DNA of 32,756 bases from JBKQHQ01 sp052148715. Its GTDB lineage: Bacteria > Pseudomonadota > Alphaproteobacteria > Rhizobiales > Xanthobacteraceae. Shown here one piece after another: positions 15,831 through 23,499 of this stretch; position 1 is the first letter of the stretch; each line of letters opens with the position of its first letter. The DNA lies in assembly GCA_052148715.1 (NCBI GenBank), contig JBKQHQ010000208.1:1-32756 (forward strand), read 5' to 3'. Both the position numbers and the translations under genes were made by a program. The notes below the pieces were generated by a model. It worked only from the letters and a program-made list of their open reading frames with translations, was not told where the DNA came from and did not search any database.

Positions 15831-17375
15831 TCAGCAGGCCCTTCGATGGGATGCAGCGCTTTCACGGGCTAATTGCACCAGATTGTCACGAACGCTCTCG
15901 ATCACCGGCTGCCAGTCGCCAAGGTTTTGTTGGCGGAACAGGCGCATGGACCGATACCACGGCGTCGCCTCACCCGGCGCGGACCACAGGGGACAGCTGC
16001 CCGGATCAAGTCCGCGAACAGAGGACAGACCCTCTTTGACTCCCGGACTTGCTTCGGCGGCGCCGTCTTCCGTCCCCGGCCCTGACCGGGGGACCCGTCG
16101 TTGGTGGTCCGGCTCGAACCACGGCCAGTAGCCGTTGAAGCGCACCAGGTTCCATACCCGCGTGCCGAGCGCGCCGGCGAGATGGGCGACCGAGGTGTCG
16201 ACGGTGATGACGAGATCGAGCGCCTCGACCAACGCGGCGGTATCGGCAAAGTCGTCGATCTCGCCCATCCAATCGGTGATGCGCATGTCGGGCGGGATCG
16301 GCTCGCGCGGCATCTGCAGGGAGATGAAGTTGATCGCATCCCCGGAACAAGTCCGGGGCTCCTCGATCAACGGTTTGAGCTGCCGCAGATGCAGCGACTT
16401 TGCGGCGGCGCTGCGTTCGGTCTCCGGTTGCAACGGACGCCGGCCGCTCGACCACACGAGGCCTACATTAGGCCCTCGCGGCAGCCTCGCGAGCCGCTCC
16501 CGCCACTTCTGGACGTTTGCGGCATTCGGCGCGCACAGATAGCCCTCGGTCGCCGGCAGCGTTTCGGGCGTGATGCCCAAAACCATCGGGACGTCGAGCA
16601 GCGGGCACGAATAGTCGATGCCGGCAGAGAACGCGTCGCCATGGGCGATGACCTCGACACCCATCGTCCGAGCCAAGCGCTGCATCGTCGGCCGGGTCTC
16701 AAGGATGACCCGATCCGCAATTCCCTTGACCGGCTCGACGAACCGCAGCGACATGATCTCGTCGCCATAGCCTTGCTCGGCATAGAGCAGGACGGTCTTG
16801 CCGGAAAGATCCTCGCCACGCCATTTCGGGAACATGCGATAGGGCCGCGGCGGATAGGGCGTGTCGGCCCAGCGCCATTCGTAGTGCGGAAAAGCCTCGC
16901 GCCAACGACCCAAGCCGAGCAGCACCACGCCGAGCTTGATGTGGGCGTCGTGCAGATCCGGCTCGATCGCGAGCGCCGCCGCGAACTCGCCGGCCGCATC
17001 CTCAAGCCGCATCAGGTGCGCATACATGCCCCCGAGCATCATATGCGGATCGACCGCGCGGTGCAGCGCGAGGCTGCGGCGATAGCATTCCTGCGCCGAT
17101 TCCCACATCCCGATGTCCGCAAAGGCGATGCCGCGGTTGTTCCAGACATCCGCGGCGTCGGGGTTGAGCTCCAGCGCCCGGTCGAAGTGCAACAGAGCAT
17201 CGAACGGGCGTTGCTGGTTCAACAGACACGCGCCGCGGATTGCAAAGGCGTCCGGAAAGTCCGGCTTGACCTTGATGGCCTCGATCAGCAGATGGGATGC
17301 GCGCTCGAAATCTCGGCTTTTGAGCGCGCCCACCGCGAGCTCGAAGATATGCTCCGCCCGTAACGGCACCGGCAT
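15831..17375 (-). CDS. TPR protein with glycosyltransferase-9-like domain
   Basis: A 514-residue product from the ATG at 17375 (MPVPLRAEHIFEL), chosen for GGAG six nt upstream; in-frame starts at 17387 and 17396 add a few residues. Residues about 10-165 are TPR units (DFERASHLLIEAIKVKPDFP; WNNRGIAFADIGMWESAQEC; LGVVLLGLGRWREAFPHYEW). Residues about 190-510 resemble the GT9-like domain that follows TPRs in many alphaproteobacterial proteins: GEDLSGKTVLLYAEQGYGDE, ALVEALDLVITVDTSVAHL, and PWYRSMRLFRQ near the end. Two in-frame palindromic DNA elements interrupt the domain (about residues 340-346 and 422-466). They probably impair the enzyme, or add exposed loops. A role in surface glycan or protein glycosylation is family knowledge; the substrate is unknown. 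Confidence 0.75.
   Translation of the reverse strand: MPVPLRAEHIFELAVGALKSRDFERASHLLIEAIKVKPDFPDAFAIRGACLLNQQRPFDALLHFDRALELNPDAADVWNNRGIAFADIGMWESAQECYRRSLALHRAVDPHMMLGGMYAHLMRLEDAAGEFAAALAIEPDLHDAHIKLGVVLLGLGRWREAFPHYEWRWADTPYPPRPYRMFPKWRGEDLSGKTVLLYAEQGYGDEIMSLRFVEPVKGIADRVILETRPTMQRLARTMGVEVIAHGDAFSAGIDYSCPLLDVPMVLGITPETLPATEGYLCAPNAANVQKWRERLARLPRGPNVGLVWSSGRRPLQPETERSAAAKSLHLRQLKPLIEEPRTCSGDAINFISLQMPREPIPPDMRITDWMGEIDDFADTAALVEALDLVITVDTSVAHLAGALGTRVWNLVRFNGYWPWFEPDHQRRVPRSGPGTEDGAAEASPGVKEGLSSVRGLDPGSCPLWSAPGEATPWYRSMRLFRQQNLGDWQPVIESVRDNLVQLARESAASHRRAC
15980..16111. repeat. In-frame palindromic insertion element (long)
   Basis: A GC-rich 132-bp segment within the TPR protein gene, bounded by the perfect inverted repeat CGGACCAC (15980-15987) and GTGGTCCG (16104-16111). 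Inside are GCCCGGATCAAGTCCGCG and CTCCCGGACTTGCTTCGG, motifs of the dispersed GC-rich palindromes common in alphaproteobacteria. The length is a multiple of three, so the frame survives. It adds about 44 unusual residues (around SGPGTEDGAAEASPG). Confidence 0.65.
16340..16358. repeat. In-frame palindromic element (short)
   Basis: CCCCGGA-ACAAG-TCCGGGG, a 7-bp-stem palindrome within the TPR protein gene. It translates to RTCSG at about residues 340-346, where the family normally runs straight into the 'FISLQ' strand. Confidence 0.55.
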
Positions 17376-17472
17376 GAACGACTCCATAATCAGCAATCAG
17401 AAAATGCCGCTCCGACCACTGGCCACCGGAAAGGAGACCCGCCGGCAAGCCTCTGACCACTAATTTTCCTGT

Positions 17473-17940
17473 TCATTCGAGGAAGGTGATCTGCCCTTGC
17501 ACCGAACCCGTGAAGGTCGAAGATTGGGCACGCAGCTCGAGGCCCGATTGCGCTGTCGCCGGCACGATCAGATACTGGGATTCCTGCGCCGCGATCCAGC
17601 GCGTGGTAGCACGCTGGTTGATGCCGAAGTTGAGCAGCGAAGAGTTCGCGGTGATGACCGGCTCGGTGGTGAGCAGGTTGGCCGACAGGGTCAGCGCTGC
17701 GCCATCAGCCGGGTCGGTGGCGGTTGGCGTCCAGGCCGTACCGGCAAGGCCGGTCGTGGTGGCAAGGCGCGAAACGTCGACCTGGATATAGGTGTCGGTC
17801 GCGTTCGGGTTGGCGGCCGAGCCCATGATGATCTCGTACCACTTGATCCTTTTCGGCGTCGCCGACACCCAGGTGACGCCGACGCCCTTGTAGGAAGACG
17901 TAAGAGTGCCGGAAGCACCCTGGACCGCATAGGTAGCCAT
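17473..17940 (-). CDS. Phage structural-like protein, unknown function
   Basis: A 155-residue protein with Shine-Dalgarno AAAAGGAA about 9 nt upstream of ATG 17940. It is Ala/Thr/Ser-rich and probably beta: MATYAVQGASGTLTSSYKGV, PKRIKWYEIIMGSAANPNAT, TRWIAAQESQYLIVPATAQS, and a C-terminal SSTFTGSVQGQITFLE. The pattern 'KRxKxYEIxxGSxANPxDT' resembles head or tail structural proteins of prophages in this group. It is separated from the virion operon by the TPR protein and two other genes, so the phage cluster has been interrupted or shuffled here. Confidence 0.6.
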   Translation of the reverse strand: MATYAVQGASGTLTSSYKGVGVTWVSATPKRIKWYEIIMGSAANPNATDTYIQVDVSRLATTTGLAGTAWTPTATDPADGAALTLSANLLTTEPVITANSSLLNFGINQRATTRWIAAQESQYLIVPATAQSGLELRAQSSTFTGSVQGQITFLE

Positions 17941-18286
17941 GGAAAGTTTCCTTTTCTGTGAGGCCCACGCCGAGATGATCGAATCAAGGGGACCGTCGCC
18001 TCGGCGGTGTCACGAGAATCCCTGAAATAGTGCTGTGAATGGGCGGTGGCACTGCCGGCGAGCCCTCGCGTCGCGCTGCGCACGTATCGGCGCTGTCAGC
18101 TCGACGAAGCGGTTGCAAACAGTCCGCACCATCGCGACTTACGAACCATCGCGACCAAACCTTGAAGTCGGCGAAATGGAGTGCTGTTGGCTATGGACGG
18201 TAGCGGGAGCCGAGGGCTGCGAGGCTCGACGTCGGTCAAGGCGCAACTAGCCATGATGACGATTTATAGTTCCGCTTATAAGCTAA
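17941..18286. other. Non-coding stretch with palindrome and AT-rich patch
   Basis: No supported gene in 346 nt. Around 18260-18290 is an AT-rich patch with the perfect 10-bp palindrome GCTTATAAGC (18274-18283) and, on the minus strand, a TATAAA-like hexamer. It could hold a promoter for the structural gene at 17473-17940. No clear -35 box is visible. Confidence 0.4.
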
Positions 18287-18430
18287 TTAAACGCGATTCG
18301 CAAGATTGCCGACACACGCTTCGTCGTAGCGAAAAAATCCCTCCGCCCGGTCGTTCTGGCCGCTGGCTAAAAACTGCCTCCCGAGGGTTAGGGCCTCCTC
18401 AAGGCTGAGGTCGCGGACCTCTTCTTGCAT
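18287..18430 (-). pseudogene. Short TPR-like ORF or remnant
   Basis: A 47-residue frame from ATG 18430 (MQEEVRDLSLEEALTLGRQF) that continues LASGQNDRAEGFFRYDEA before a TAA at 18287. The frame is also open upstream to at least 18490 with no clear start. The pattern 'SLEEALxLGRxFLxxGQxDRAExFFR' matches the N-terminal capping helix pair of TPR proteins of the kind encoded at 15831-17375. I read it as the decayed beginning of such a gene, or a very short protein. No Shine-Dalgarno was identified. Confidence 0.35.
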
Positions 18431-18558
18431 CGCGGTGTTTGACCAGAGTGGATCTCGTTCTGATTGCCCATGGAATTCGTTAGGCGCGGGCGAGCGGCCG
18501 CCCTCCCGACCTGCAGCGAGCTGGGGCTTCCGAGAAGATGACGATTCCTAACAGCTCC

Positions 18559-18574
18559 GGCATCGCCGGATGCC
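18559..18574. terminator. Possible terminator after the chemoreceptor gene
   Basis: Inverted repeat GGCATC-GCCG-GATGCC directly after the chemoreceptor stop codon (18576). The stem is short and the T-tract weak, so it is only a candidate. Confidence 0.3.
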
Positions 18575-18575
18575 G

Positions 18576-20255
18576 TCAGGCGGCGGCGACGCCGCGCAGA
18601 AAGGCGCCGACCTCGCGGTCCAGCTCTTCGGATTCGCGGGTCAGCACCGCGGTCGCATCCCCGAGCCGCGCCGCCGTCCGGTTGGTGTCGCCGATCGTCT
18701 GGCTCACCTGCGCGAACTCGCCGTTGAGCTCGCCCGAGCGCTGGGCGGTCTGCTGGATGCTGCGCGAGATCTCGCTCGTCGCCGAATGCTGCTCCTCGAC
18801 GGCCGCCGAAATGGAGGCCGTGTAGGTCTCCACGTCCGCCATGGTCGTGACAATCGCAGCGATCGCCTCCACCGCCTGCTTGGTCGATCCCTGCATCGCC
18901 GCGATCTGGCTGCGGATCTCGTCGGTCGCTTTCGCCGTCTGGCCGGCTAGCGTCTTCACCTCCGAGGCCACCACCGCGAAGCCGCGGCCGGACTCACCCG
19001 CGCGCGCCGCCTCGATGGTGGCGTTGAGCGCGAGCAGGTTGGTCTGCTCGGCGATCGCCTGGATCAGGTTGACGACATCGCCGATCTTCTCGGCGTTCGC
19101 CGCGAGCCCGGCCACCGCCGCGTCGGTGTTGCGGGTCAGCGTCGAGGCCTTGCCGATCACGTCGGTTGCCCGCTCGACCAGCGAGCCGATCTCGCTCACC
19201 GAGCCGGTCAGCTCCTCGGCCGCACTGGCGACCGCCTGCACGTTCTCGGAGGTCGACTGCGAAATCCCCTCGGCGACGGAAGCTCGGCTGCCGGCGGCGG
19301 CGGCTGCCGCGGACAAATCCTTGGCGACCCCGTTCATTGCCGCAACGTTGTCGCGCACGGTCGCGAGCACCGACTTGATCTTGCTGTCGAAGCCCTTGAC
19401 CAGGCCTTCGATCGCGCCCTGCCGCGCGGCGCGGGCCCGCTGCTCCTCTTCTGCGGAGGAGGCGAGGCGGCTGCGCTCGATCGCATTGTCGCGGAACACC
19501 AGCACCGAGCGGGTCATGGCGTCGATCTCGTCCTGGCCCGTGGCCGGGGGGATCACCGCGTCGGTTTGCCCTTCGGCGAGCGAGGTCATCGCGGTGCCCA
19601 GCATCGCGAGGCGGCGGCTGAGGCGCCGCACGACAATCGTGGCGAGCCCGCCGATGACGATCAGGAAAGCCGAGCCGATCCCCGCCGCGATGAAGATAGT
19701 GTGCCATATCTGCACCGCGAGGTCATCGACATAGACGCCGGTCGCAAGCGTCCAGCCCCACGGCGCGAAGCGCTGCATATAGATGATCTTGGGAAAGAGC
19801 TCGTCCGGCCTGCCACCCGGCTTGGAGAAGACGGTTTCGATATACGCGACGCCTTGTTCCTGCGCGAGCTTCACTATTTTCAGAGAGAGTGGGTTCCTAG
19901 AGGCTTCGCTGTTTTCATACTCAGGGCGTGGGCCGAACACCAGGTTCTTGGCGGTGTCGTCAAGCACGAACACGTAGTCGTTCGTGTTGTAGCGCATGAC
20001 GCGCAGATCGGCGCGGGCGCGGTCCTGCGCCTCCTTCTCGGGAACCTTGCCCTCCTGCGCGTCCTTGTAGTGCCGCTCGACCACGGAATGCACCACGTCG
20101 ACCACGTTCTTGAGCTGTGCGCGGCGATCCTCCACGATCTGCGATGCACTCATCCAGCAGAGCACCGCAACGACCGCCACCATGCCGATGACGAACAGCC
20201 CGATCACGCCAGCCAGACGGCCGCCGATCCCTCTCAGTCCGAAGCGCTTGACCAC
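18576..20255 (-). CDS. Methyl-accepting chemotaxis protein (sCache/HAMP)
   Basis: A 559-residue complete chemoreceptor. Start: GTG at 20255 with AAGGGG about 9 nt upstream. TM1 is about residues 14-34 (AGVIGLFVIGMVAVVAVLC). The periplasmic sCache-type sensor spans about 35-185 (NDYVFVLDDTAKNLVFGPRP; KIIYMQRFAPWGWTLATGVY). TM2 is about 187-209, HAMP about 210-263. The cytoplasmic signalling domain carries the invariant hairpin tip (AIAEQTNLLALNATIEAARA; GESGRGFAVVASEV). It ends GAFLRGVAAA with no CheR-binding pentapeptide. It would signal through CheA/CheW to flagella. Small organic acids are common ligands of this sensor class, but the ligand cannot be read here. It lies 91 nt downstream of the portal gene on the same strand, a strange place for a host gene. 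Confidence 0.93.
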   Translation of the reverse strand: MVKRFGLRGIGGRLAGVIGLFVIGMVAVVAVLCWMSASQIVEDRRAQLKNVVDVVHSVVERHYKDAQEGKVPEKEAQDRARADLRVMRYNTNDYVFVLDDTAKNLVFGPRPEYENSEASRNPLSLKIVKLAQEQGVAYIETVFSKPGGRPDELFPKIIYMQRFAPWGWTLATGVYVDDLAVQIWHTIFIAAGIGSAFLIVIGGLATIVVRRLSRRLAMLGTAMTSLAEGQTDAVIPPATGQDEIDAMTRSVLVFRDNAIERSRLASSAEEEQRARAARQGAIEGLVKGFDSKIKSVLATVRDNVAAMNGVAKDLSAAAAAAGSRASVAEGISQSTSENVQAVASAAEELTGSVSEIGSLVERATDVIGKASTLTRNTDAAVAGLAANAEKIGDVVNLIQAIAEQTNLLALNATIEAARAGESGRGFAVVASEVKTLAGQTAKATDEIRSQIAAMQGSTKQAVEAIAAIVTTMADVETYTASISAAVEEQHSATSEISRSIQQTAQRSGELNGEFAQVSQTIGDTNRTAARLGDATAVLTRESEELDREVGAFLRGVAAA

Positions 20256-20346
20256 GCTGAGTCCCCTTGCCCTTGTCAGGGCCCAACATGAGGCGTCATC
20301 GTTGATAAATAGTGACCTCCGTGTTTCTACGGTACGGACATGCCAG

Positions 20347-22908
20347 TCACGAGCTCAGCGCCAACGGATAAGGTAATGCCGAGTTGCCCGCCGGCCGTTG
20401 AGGTCCACCAAGGACGCGCGCGCCGACGATTTGGCCGGTGCGCGGATCGCGCACGAAGATGACTTGCTGCTGCGGCGGCTCGGCGCTGGGGGGCGTCGCG
20501 GCAGCGGGCGCCGCGGTCGATTGGACGCCGCTGGCCGGTGTGTCCCCTCCCCGGCCAAGACCCTCTGGCTGTGCGGCGTCGAGCGCCGTCTGCTGCCGGG
20601 CCCGTGCATCCGCAACCGCGCGGCCATGGCGGTGGCCGTGGTCGAGCGCGGACAAAATGCCTTGGTTGTGCATGTGGCCGTGCTCGAAGCCGATTTTCAG
20701 CGCATCGGTCTTGTGGCTCAAGAGGCTGTCGACCACCTCGGCCTCGAGGCGTTTGTGGCCGAGCGCGACCTTGGCGACTTGCGCGAGCCCGCCAAGCATC
20801 GCCGCCTGGCCGGCACGCTCATCGCGGGCGATCTTCGCCTCGAGCTCCTTGGTTTTCAGATCCATCATCGGGTTCGGCTTCGGCGCCTGCCCCTTCATGA
20901 CGAAGCGCGCCCCGCCGTCGCGATAGCCGGCGGCGCCGAAAACCTCCTCCATCACGGCCTCGGGGTTGATCTGCATCTCGCCCCCTTGGAATTGCGGAGC
21001 GTTCTGCAGGAGCGGCAGCGCCACCTGGATCGCGGCGTTGAATTTTGCCAGCCGCTGCTGCGGATCGCCGGCACCGAGCCCCACGCTCACCCGGACCGTG
21101 ATCTCCTGCTCCAGGAGCGCATCGTCGATCCGGTCGATGCCGTGCTTTTGCATGAGTTGCGCGCGCTCGCCGCAAAGCCCGAGCACCACGGGATCGTTCT
21201 CGTAATACTGCTCGAGCCGCACGATCTGCGCCAAGGCGCGGACGGCCCAGGTCTCGATCCACAGGCGGATGTCGAACTCCTGCAGCGCATTGGCGGAGCC
21301 GGAGACGAGCTTGAGCCCGCCGAGCGTGCGCGAGAGGGCGTTGGAATTCTCCGCCGTCTGGCCGTTGAACTGGCCGGCGAGATCGTCGAGCTCGAGCTCG
21401 AGATCCCGCACCATCATCGGCACCGATTGCGGGATGTCGGGCGGCCGGTCCCAGGTGATGTCGTCCTGCTTCTGCACCATGATGGAGGAGCCGTGCGCGC
21501 GCCGCTTGAGTTGGTCGAGATCGACTTGCGCGCCGCGCCGCACTTTGGAGACCGGCGTCACGTTCTGCTTGATGGCGTCGAGCGCGAGATTGGCGATGTC
21601 GTTGAGCTCGACCTGATGCATCTGCCAGGATTCGACCGGCGACATCGGAAAGATCCGATGCGATTCCAGCATCCCGTACCCCATGGCGATCGGCCGCTCG
21701 CCGAACTGCTCGGGATAGACCTCGCGCGTCGGCTTCGGCTCGGTCAGATAGTCGCGATCGCCCACCGAGAAGAAGGTCCAGTCCTCGCCGCCGTAGCGAA
21801 TGAAATTCTCATAGACCCACACGACCTGGAAATAGGTGCCGGTCTGCGTCTCATCGAGCCGGTCGAGGCCCATCTCGCGGGCGCGGCGGATCGCCGCCAT
21901 GTCGAACTTGCCCGATTCCAGCGAGGAGCGCAGCGTCTGCTCCGCCACCGGCAGCCAGGGGCTGATCGGCGCCTCCTGCTTGCGCTTTATCTCCTCGATG
22001 CGCATCGGCCATTTGATGATCAGATAGGCCGCGCTCTGCACCGGGTCGGTCCAGTCCGCCGCCGGATCGATGACATAATTCTCCGGCGGGATCAGCTGGC
22101 AATCCGGACGGTCGATCTCCTTGACGTAGGCGTCGCGCAGGCGCTCCTCGAAGACTCCCTCGCTCACTTGCACCATGGTCGCCGACGCCTGCGGCAGCTT
22201 GCGCAGCTCGAGCTTCCACGACTGCTTGGTGAGGCAGACGCCGGCGATCAGCGCATCTTGACGGGCGCCCATGCACACCGCGAACCACGGCATCGCGGCT
22301 TTGCCCGAGGCGCGGTCGGTGCGGTAGTTCACGAGCTCCTGCAGGATCGCGGCGGAGGCGCACTGGCACGGATCGCTTTCATTGCCGGGGAGGCAGTTGA
22401 TGGCGTCGATGTTGCTGAACATCGAGGCCGCGACCGCCGACATATCCTTGCGCACGGCGGAGCGCGTCTTCGGCCGAAAGATCTTCGAGCGCGCCCGCCA
22501 GTCGGGGCGGGAATACTTCGAGCCGACAAAATGCTCGTTGTGAAAGGCACGGTAGCTTTGCGACCAGGCCTTGCGGTTCACCTGCGCCACATAGAGGAGC
22601 GCCTGGTCCTCGGCCTCGCGCACGAGCTGGAGGAAGTCGATGTCCTGATCCGCCGCCGGCGGCGGCCCGGGGAGGCCGGCGGCCGAAGCCTCGTTTTCAA
22701 GCTCATCGTGCAGATATTGCGATGGGCGTGCACGGGCACCATACCCGCGGGCCTGCCCTCGACCCCGACCGGGAGTCGTGCCGTCCTCGCCCGGAGGAAC
22801 GCCGGCGGCTTGAAATGACACGGGGCGGGCCTTCGCCGGGATCAGCTTGTCCGTGTCGCCGCCGGCTGTCCCGGCGTGATCTTCAGCATGGGGAAAATTT
22901 CGCAGCAT
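20347..22908 (-). CDS. Phage portal protein (P22-like)
   Basis: The frame is open to 23211, but the first 101 codons are a shadow of the upstream gene. ATG 22908 (MLRNFPHAEDHAGTAGGDTD) gives 853 residues and forms a TGATG junction with that gene's stop. After a Gly/Arg-rich N-terminus, the body reads as a podovirus portal: helices (DFLQLVREAEDQALLYVAQV), PGNESDPCQCASAAILQELV, a 'stem' region (SLESGKFDMAAIRRAREMGL), MVRDLELELDDLAGQFNGQT, and AQIVRLEQYYENDPVVLGLC. The C-terminal 100 residues are Ala/Gln/His-rich (FEHGHMHNQGILSALDHGHR). The portal forms the dodecameric DNA channel at the capsid vertex. Length fits P22-type portals with a long tail. No terminase lies upstream. Confidence 0.78.
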   Translation of the reverse strand: MLRNFPHAEDHAGTAGGDTDKLIPAKARPVSFQAAGVPPGEDGTTPGRGRGQARGYGARARPSQYLHDELENEASAAGLPGPPPAADQDIDFLQLVREAEDQALLYVAQVNRKAWSQSYRAFHNEHFVGSKYSRPDWRARSKIFRPKTRSAVRKDMSAVAASMFSNIDAINCLPGNESDPCQCASAAILQELVNYRTDRASGKAAMPWFAVCMGARQDALIAGVCLTKQSWKLELRKLPQASATMVQVSEGVFEERLRDAYVKEIDRPDCQLIPPENYVIDPAADWTDPVQSAAYLIIKWPMRIEEIKRKQEAPISPWLPVAEQTLRSSLESGKFDMAAIRRAREMGLDRLDETQTGTYFQVVWVYENFIRYGGEDWTFFSVGDRDYLTEPKPTREVYPEQFGERPIAMGYGMLESHRIFPMSPVESWQMHQVELNDIANLALDAIKQNVTPVSKVRRGAQVDLDQLKRRAHGSSIMVQKQDDITWDRPPDIPQSVPMMVRDLELELDDLAGQFNGQTAENSNALSRTLGGLKLVSGSANALQEFDIRLWIETWAVRALAQIVRLEQYYENDPVVLGLCGERAQLMQKHGIDRIDDALLEQEITVRVSVGLGAGDPQQRLAKFNAAIQVALPLLQNAPQFQGGEMQINPEAVMEEVFGAAGYRDGGARFVMKGQAPKPNPMMDLKTKELEAKIARDERAGQAAMLGGLAQVAKVALGHKRLEAEVVDSLLSHKTDALKIGFEHGHMHNQGILSALDHGHRHGRAVADARARQQTALDAAQPEGLGRGGDTPASGVQSTAAPAAATPPSAEPPQQQVIFVRDPRTGQIVGARVLGGPQRPAGNSALPYPLALSS

Positions 22909-23321
22909 CAGGTCGGAACCTTGCGGGAGGGCACAACGAGGGCGGAGTGACGCGCGCGCGCATCGAGAAACGACCCGATCTCGAGTCTCCCGCGCGGCAG
23001 ACGGTAGCGCTCGAGAATCTCGCCGCCTGACGCGATCACGAGGCCGGGCGTAAGCTCGTGGGTTTTGAGATTGATCACCATCCAGTTGCTCACGCCCATC
23101 AGGATCGGGATGCCGATCTTGGCGATGCGCTGGCGCGTGTCGTGCTGGCAGGCCCAAAAATGCCCGGGATAGGCGGCCTTCAGCAGCGCCATCATCCCGT
23201 TGGCGACCCACAGGTCGTATTCGCGGAACGGATCGGGCGCGCCGCCGCCGTCGTCGCCCGCCGGCGCCTCGTATTTCTCCAGCACGAGGATGTCGTGCCG
23301 GCCGCGGTCGCCCTCGATCAC
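22908..23321 (-). CDS. Phage protein upstream of portal, 5' end probably lost
   Basis: 137 residues from a GTG at 23321, with no Shine-Dalgarno. The same frame reads through sensible-looking protein up to a TAG at 23394-23396 without any ATG (RLPHDAVTVAQHVIEGDRG), so the native start has probably been removed by the rearrangement that placed the metabolic island here. The retained part looks folded: HDILVLEKYEAPAGDDGGGA, REYDLWVANGMMALLKAAYP, GHFWACQHDTRQRIAKIGIP, VSNWMVINLKTHELTPGLVI. Its stop overlaps the portal start by 1 nt, as expected for a phage gene directly before the portal. Family not recognised. Confidence 0.6.
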   Translation of the reverse strand: MIEGDRGRHDILVLEKYEAPAGDDGGGAPDPFREYDLWVANGMMALLKAAYPGHFWACQHDTRQRIAKIGIPILMGVSNWMVINLKTHELTPGLVIASGGEILERYRLPRGRLEIGSFLDARARHSALVVPSRKVPT

Positions 23322-23406
23322 ATGCTGGGCAACCGTGACGGCGTCATGGGGCAGACGGGATTCTCCTGGCGTTGGGTCGTGCCGCGGGCAGCACTATTTC
23401 GAGGCT

Positions 23407-23439
23407 GGCGAACCAGTCAAGCCTTTCGGCAGGTTCGCC
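23407..23439. terminator. Hairpin at island/prophage junction
   Basis: GGCGAACC (23407-23414) and GGTTCGCC (23432-23439), an 8-bp stem with a 17-nt loop. It lies between the truncated phage gene and the LysR gene, and could end transcription from the LysR side. Confidence 0.35.
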
Positions 23440-23470
23440 TTCATAAGCGGACTCTCAAGTGTCGAGGTCC

Positions 23471-23489
23471 GGCACGTCCGGGTCGTGCC
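23471..23489. other. Short hairpin with 10-bp direct repeat
   Basis: GGCAC-GTCCGGGTC-GTGCC just past the LysR stop. Its half GGGTCGTGCC (23480-23489) is repeated exactly at 23374-23383, inside the end of the disrupted phage reading frame. This may be a junction scar or a coincidental GC-rich repeat. Confidence 0.3.
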
Positions 23490-23499
23490 AGAATCGGCG

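Noticed and set aside
16101..17363. A 420-codon + strand frame opposite the TPR protein gene.
   Set aside because: It is low-complexity and Arg-rich; the opposite strand has clear TPR and GT9-like motifs.
20398..22818. A very long open frame on the + strand (over 800 codons) opposite the portal gene.
   Set aside because: It is Arg/His/Leu-rich antisense text with no domain pattern, a product of high GC codon bias in the portal gene on the other strand.
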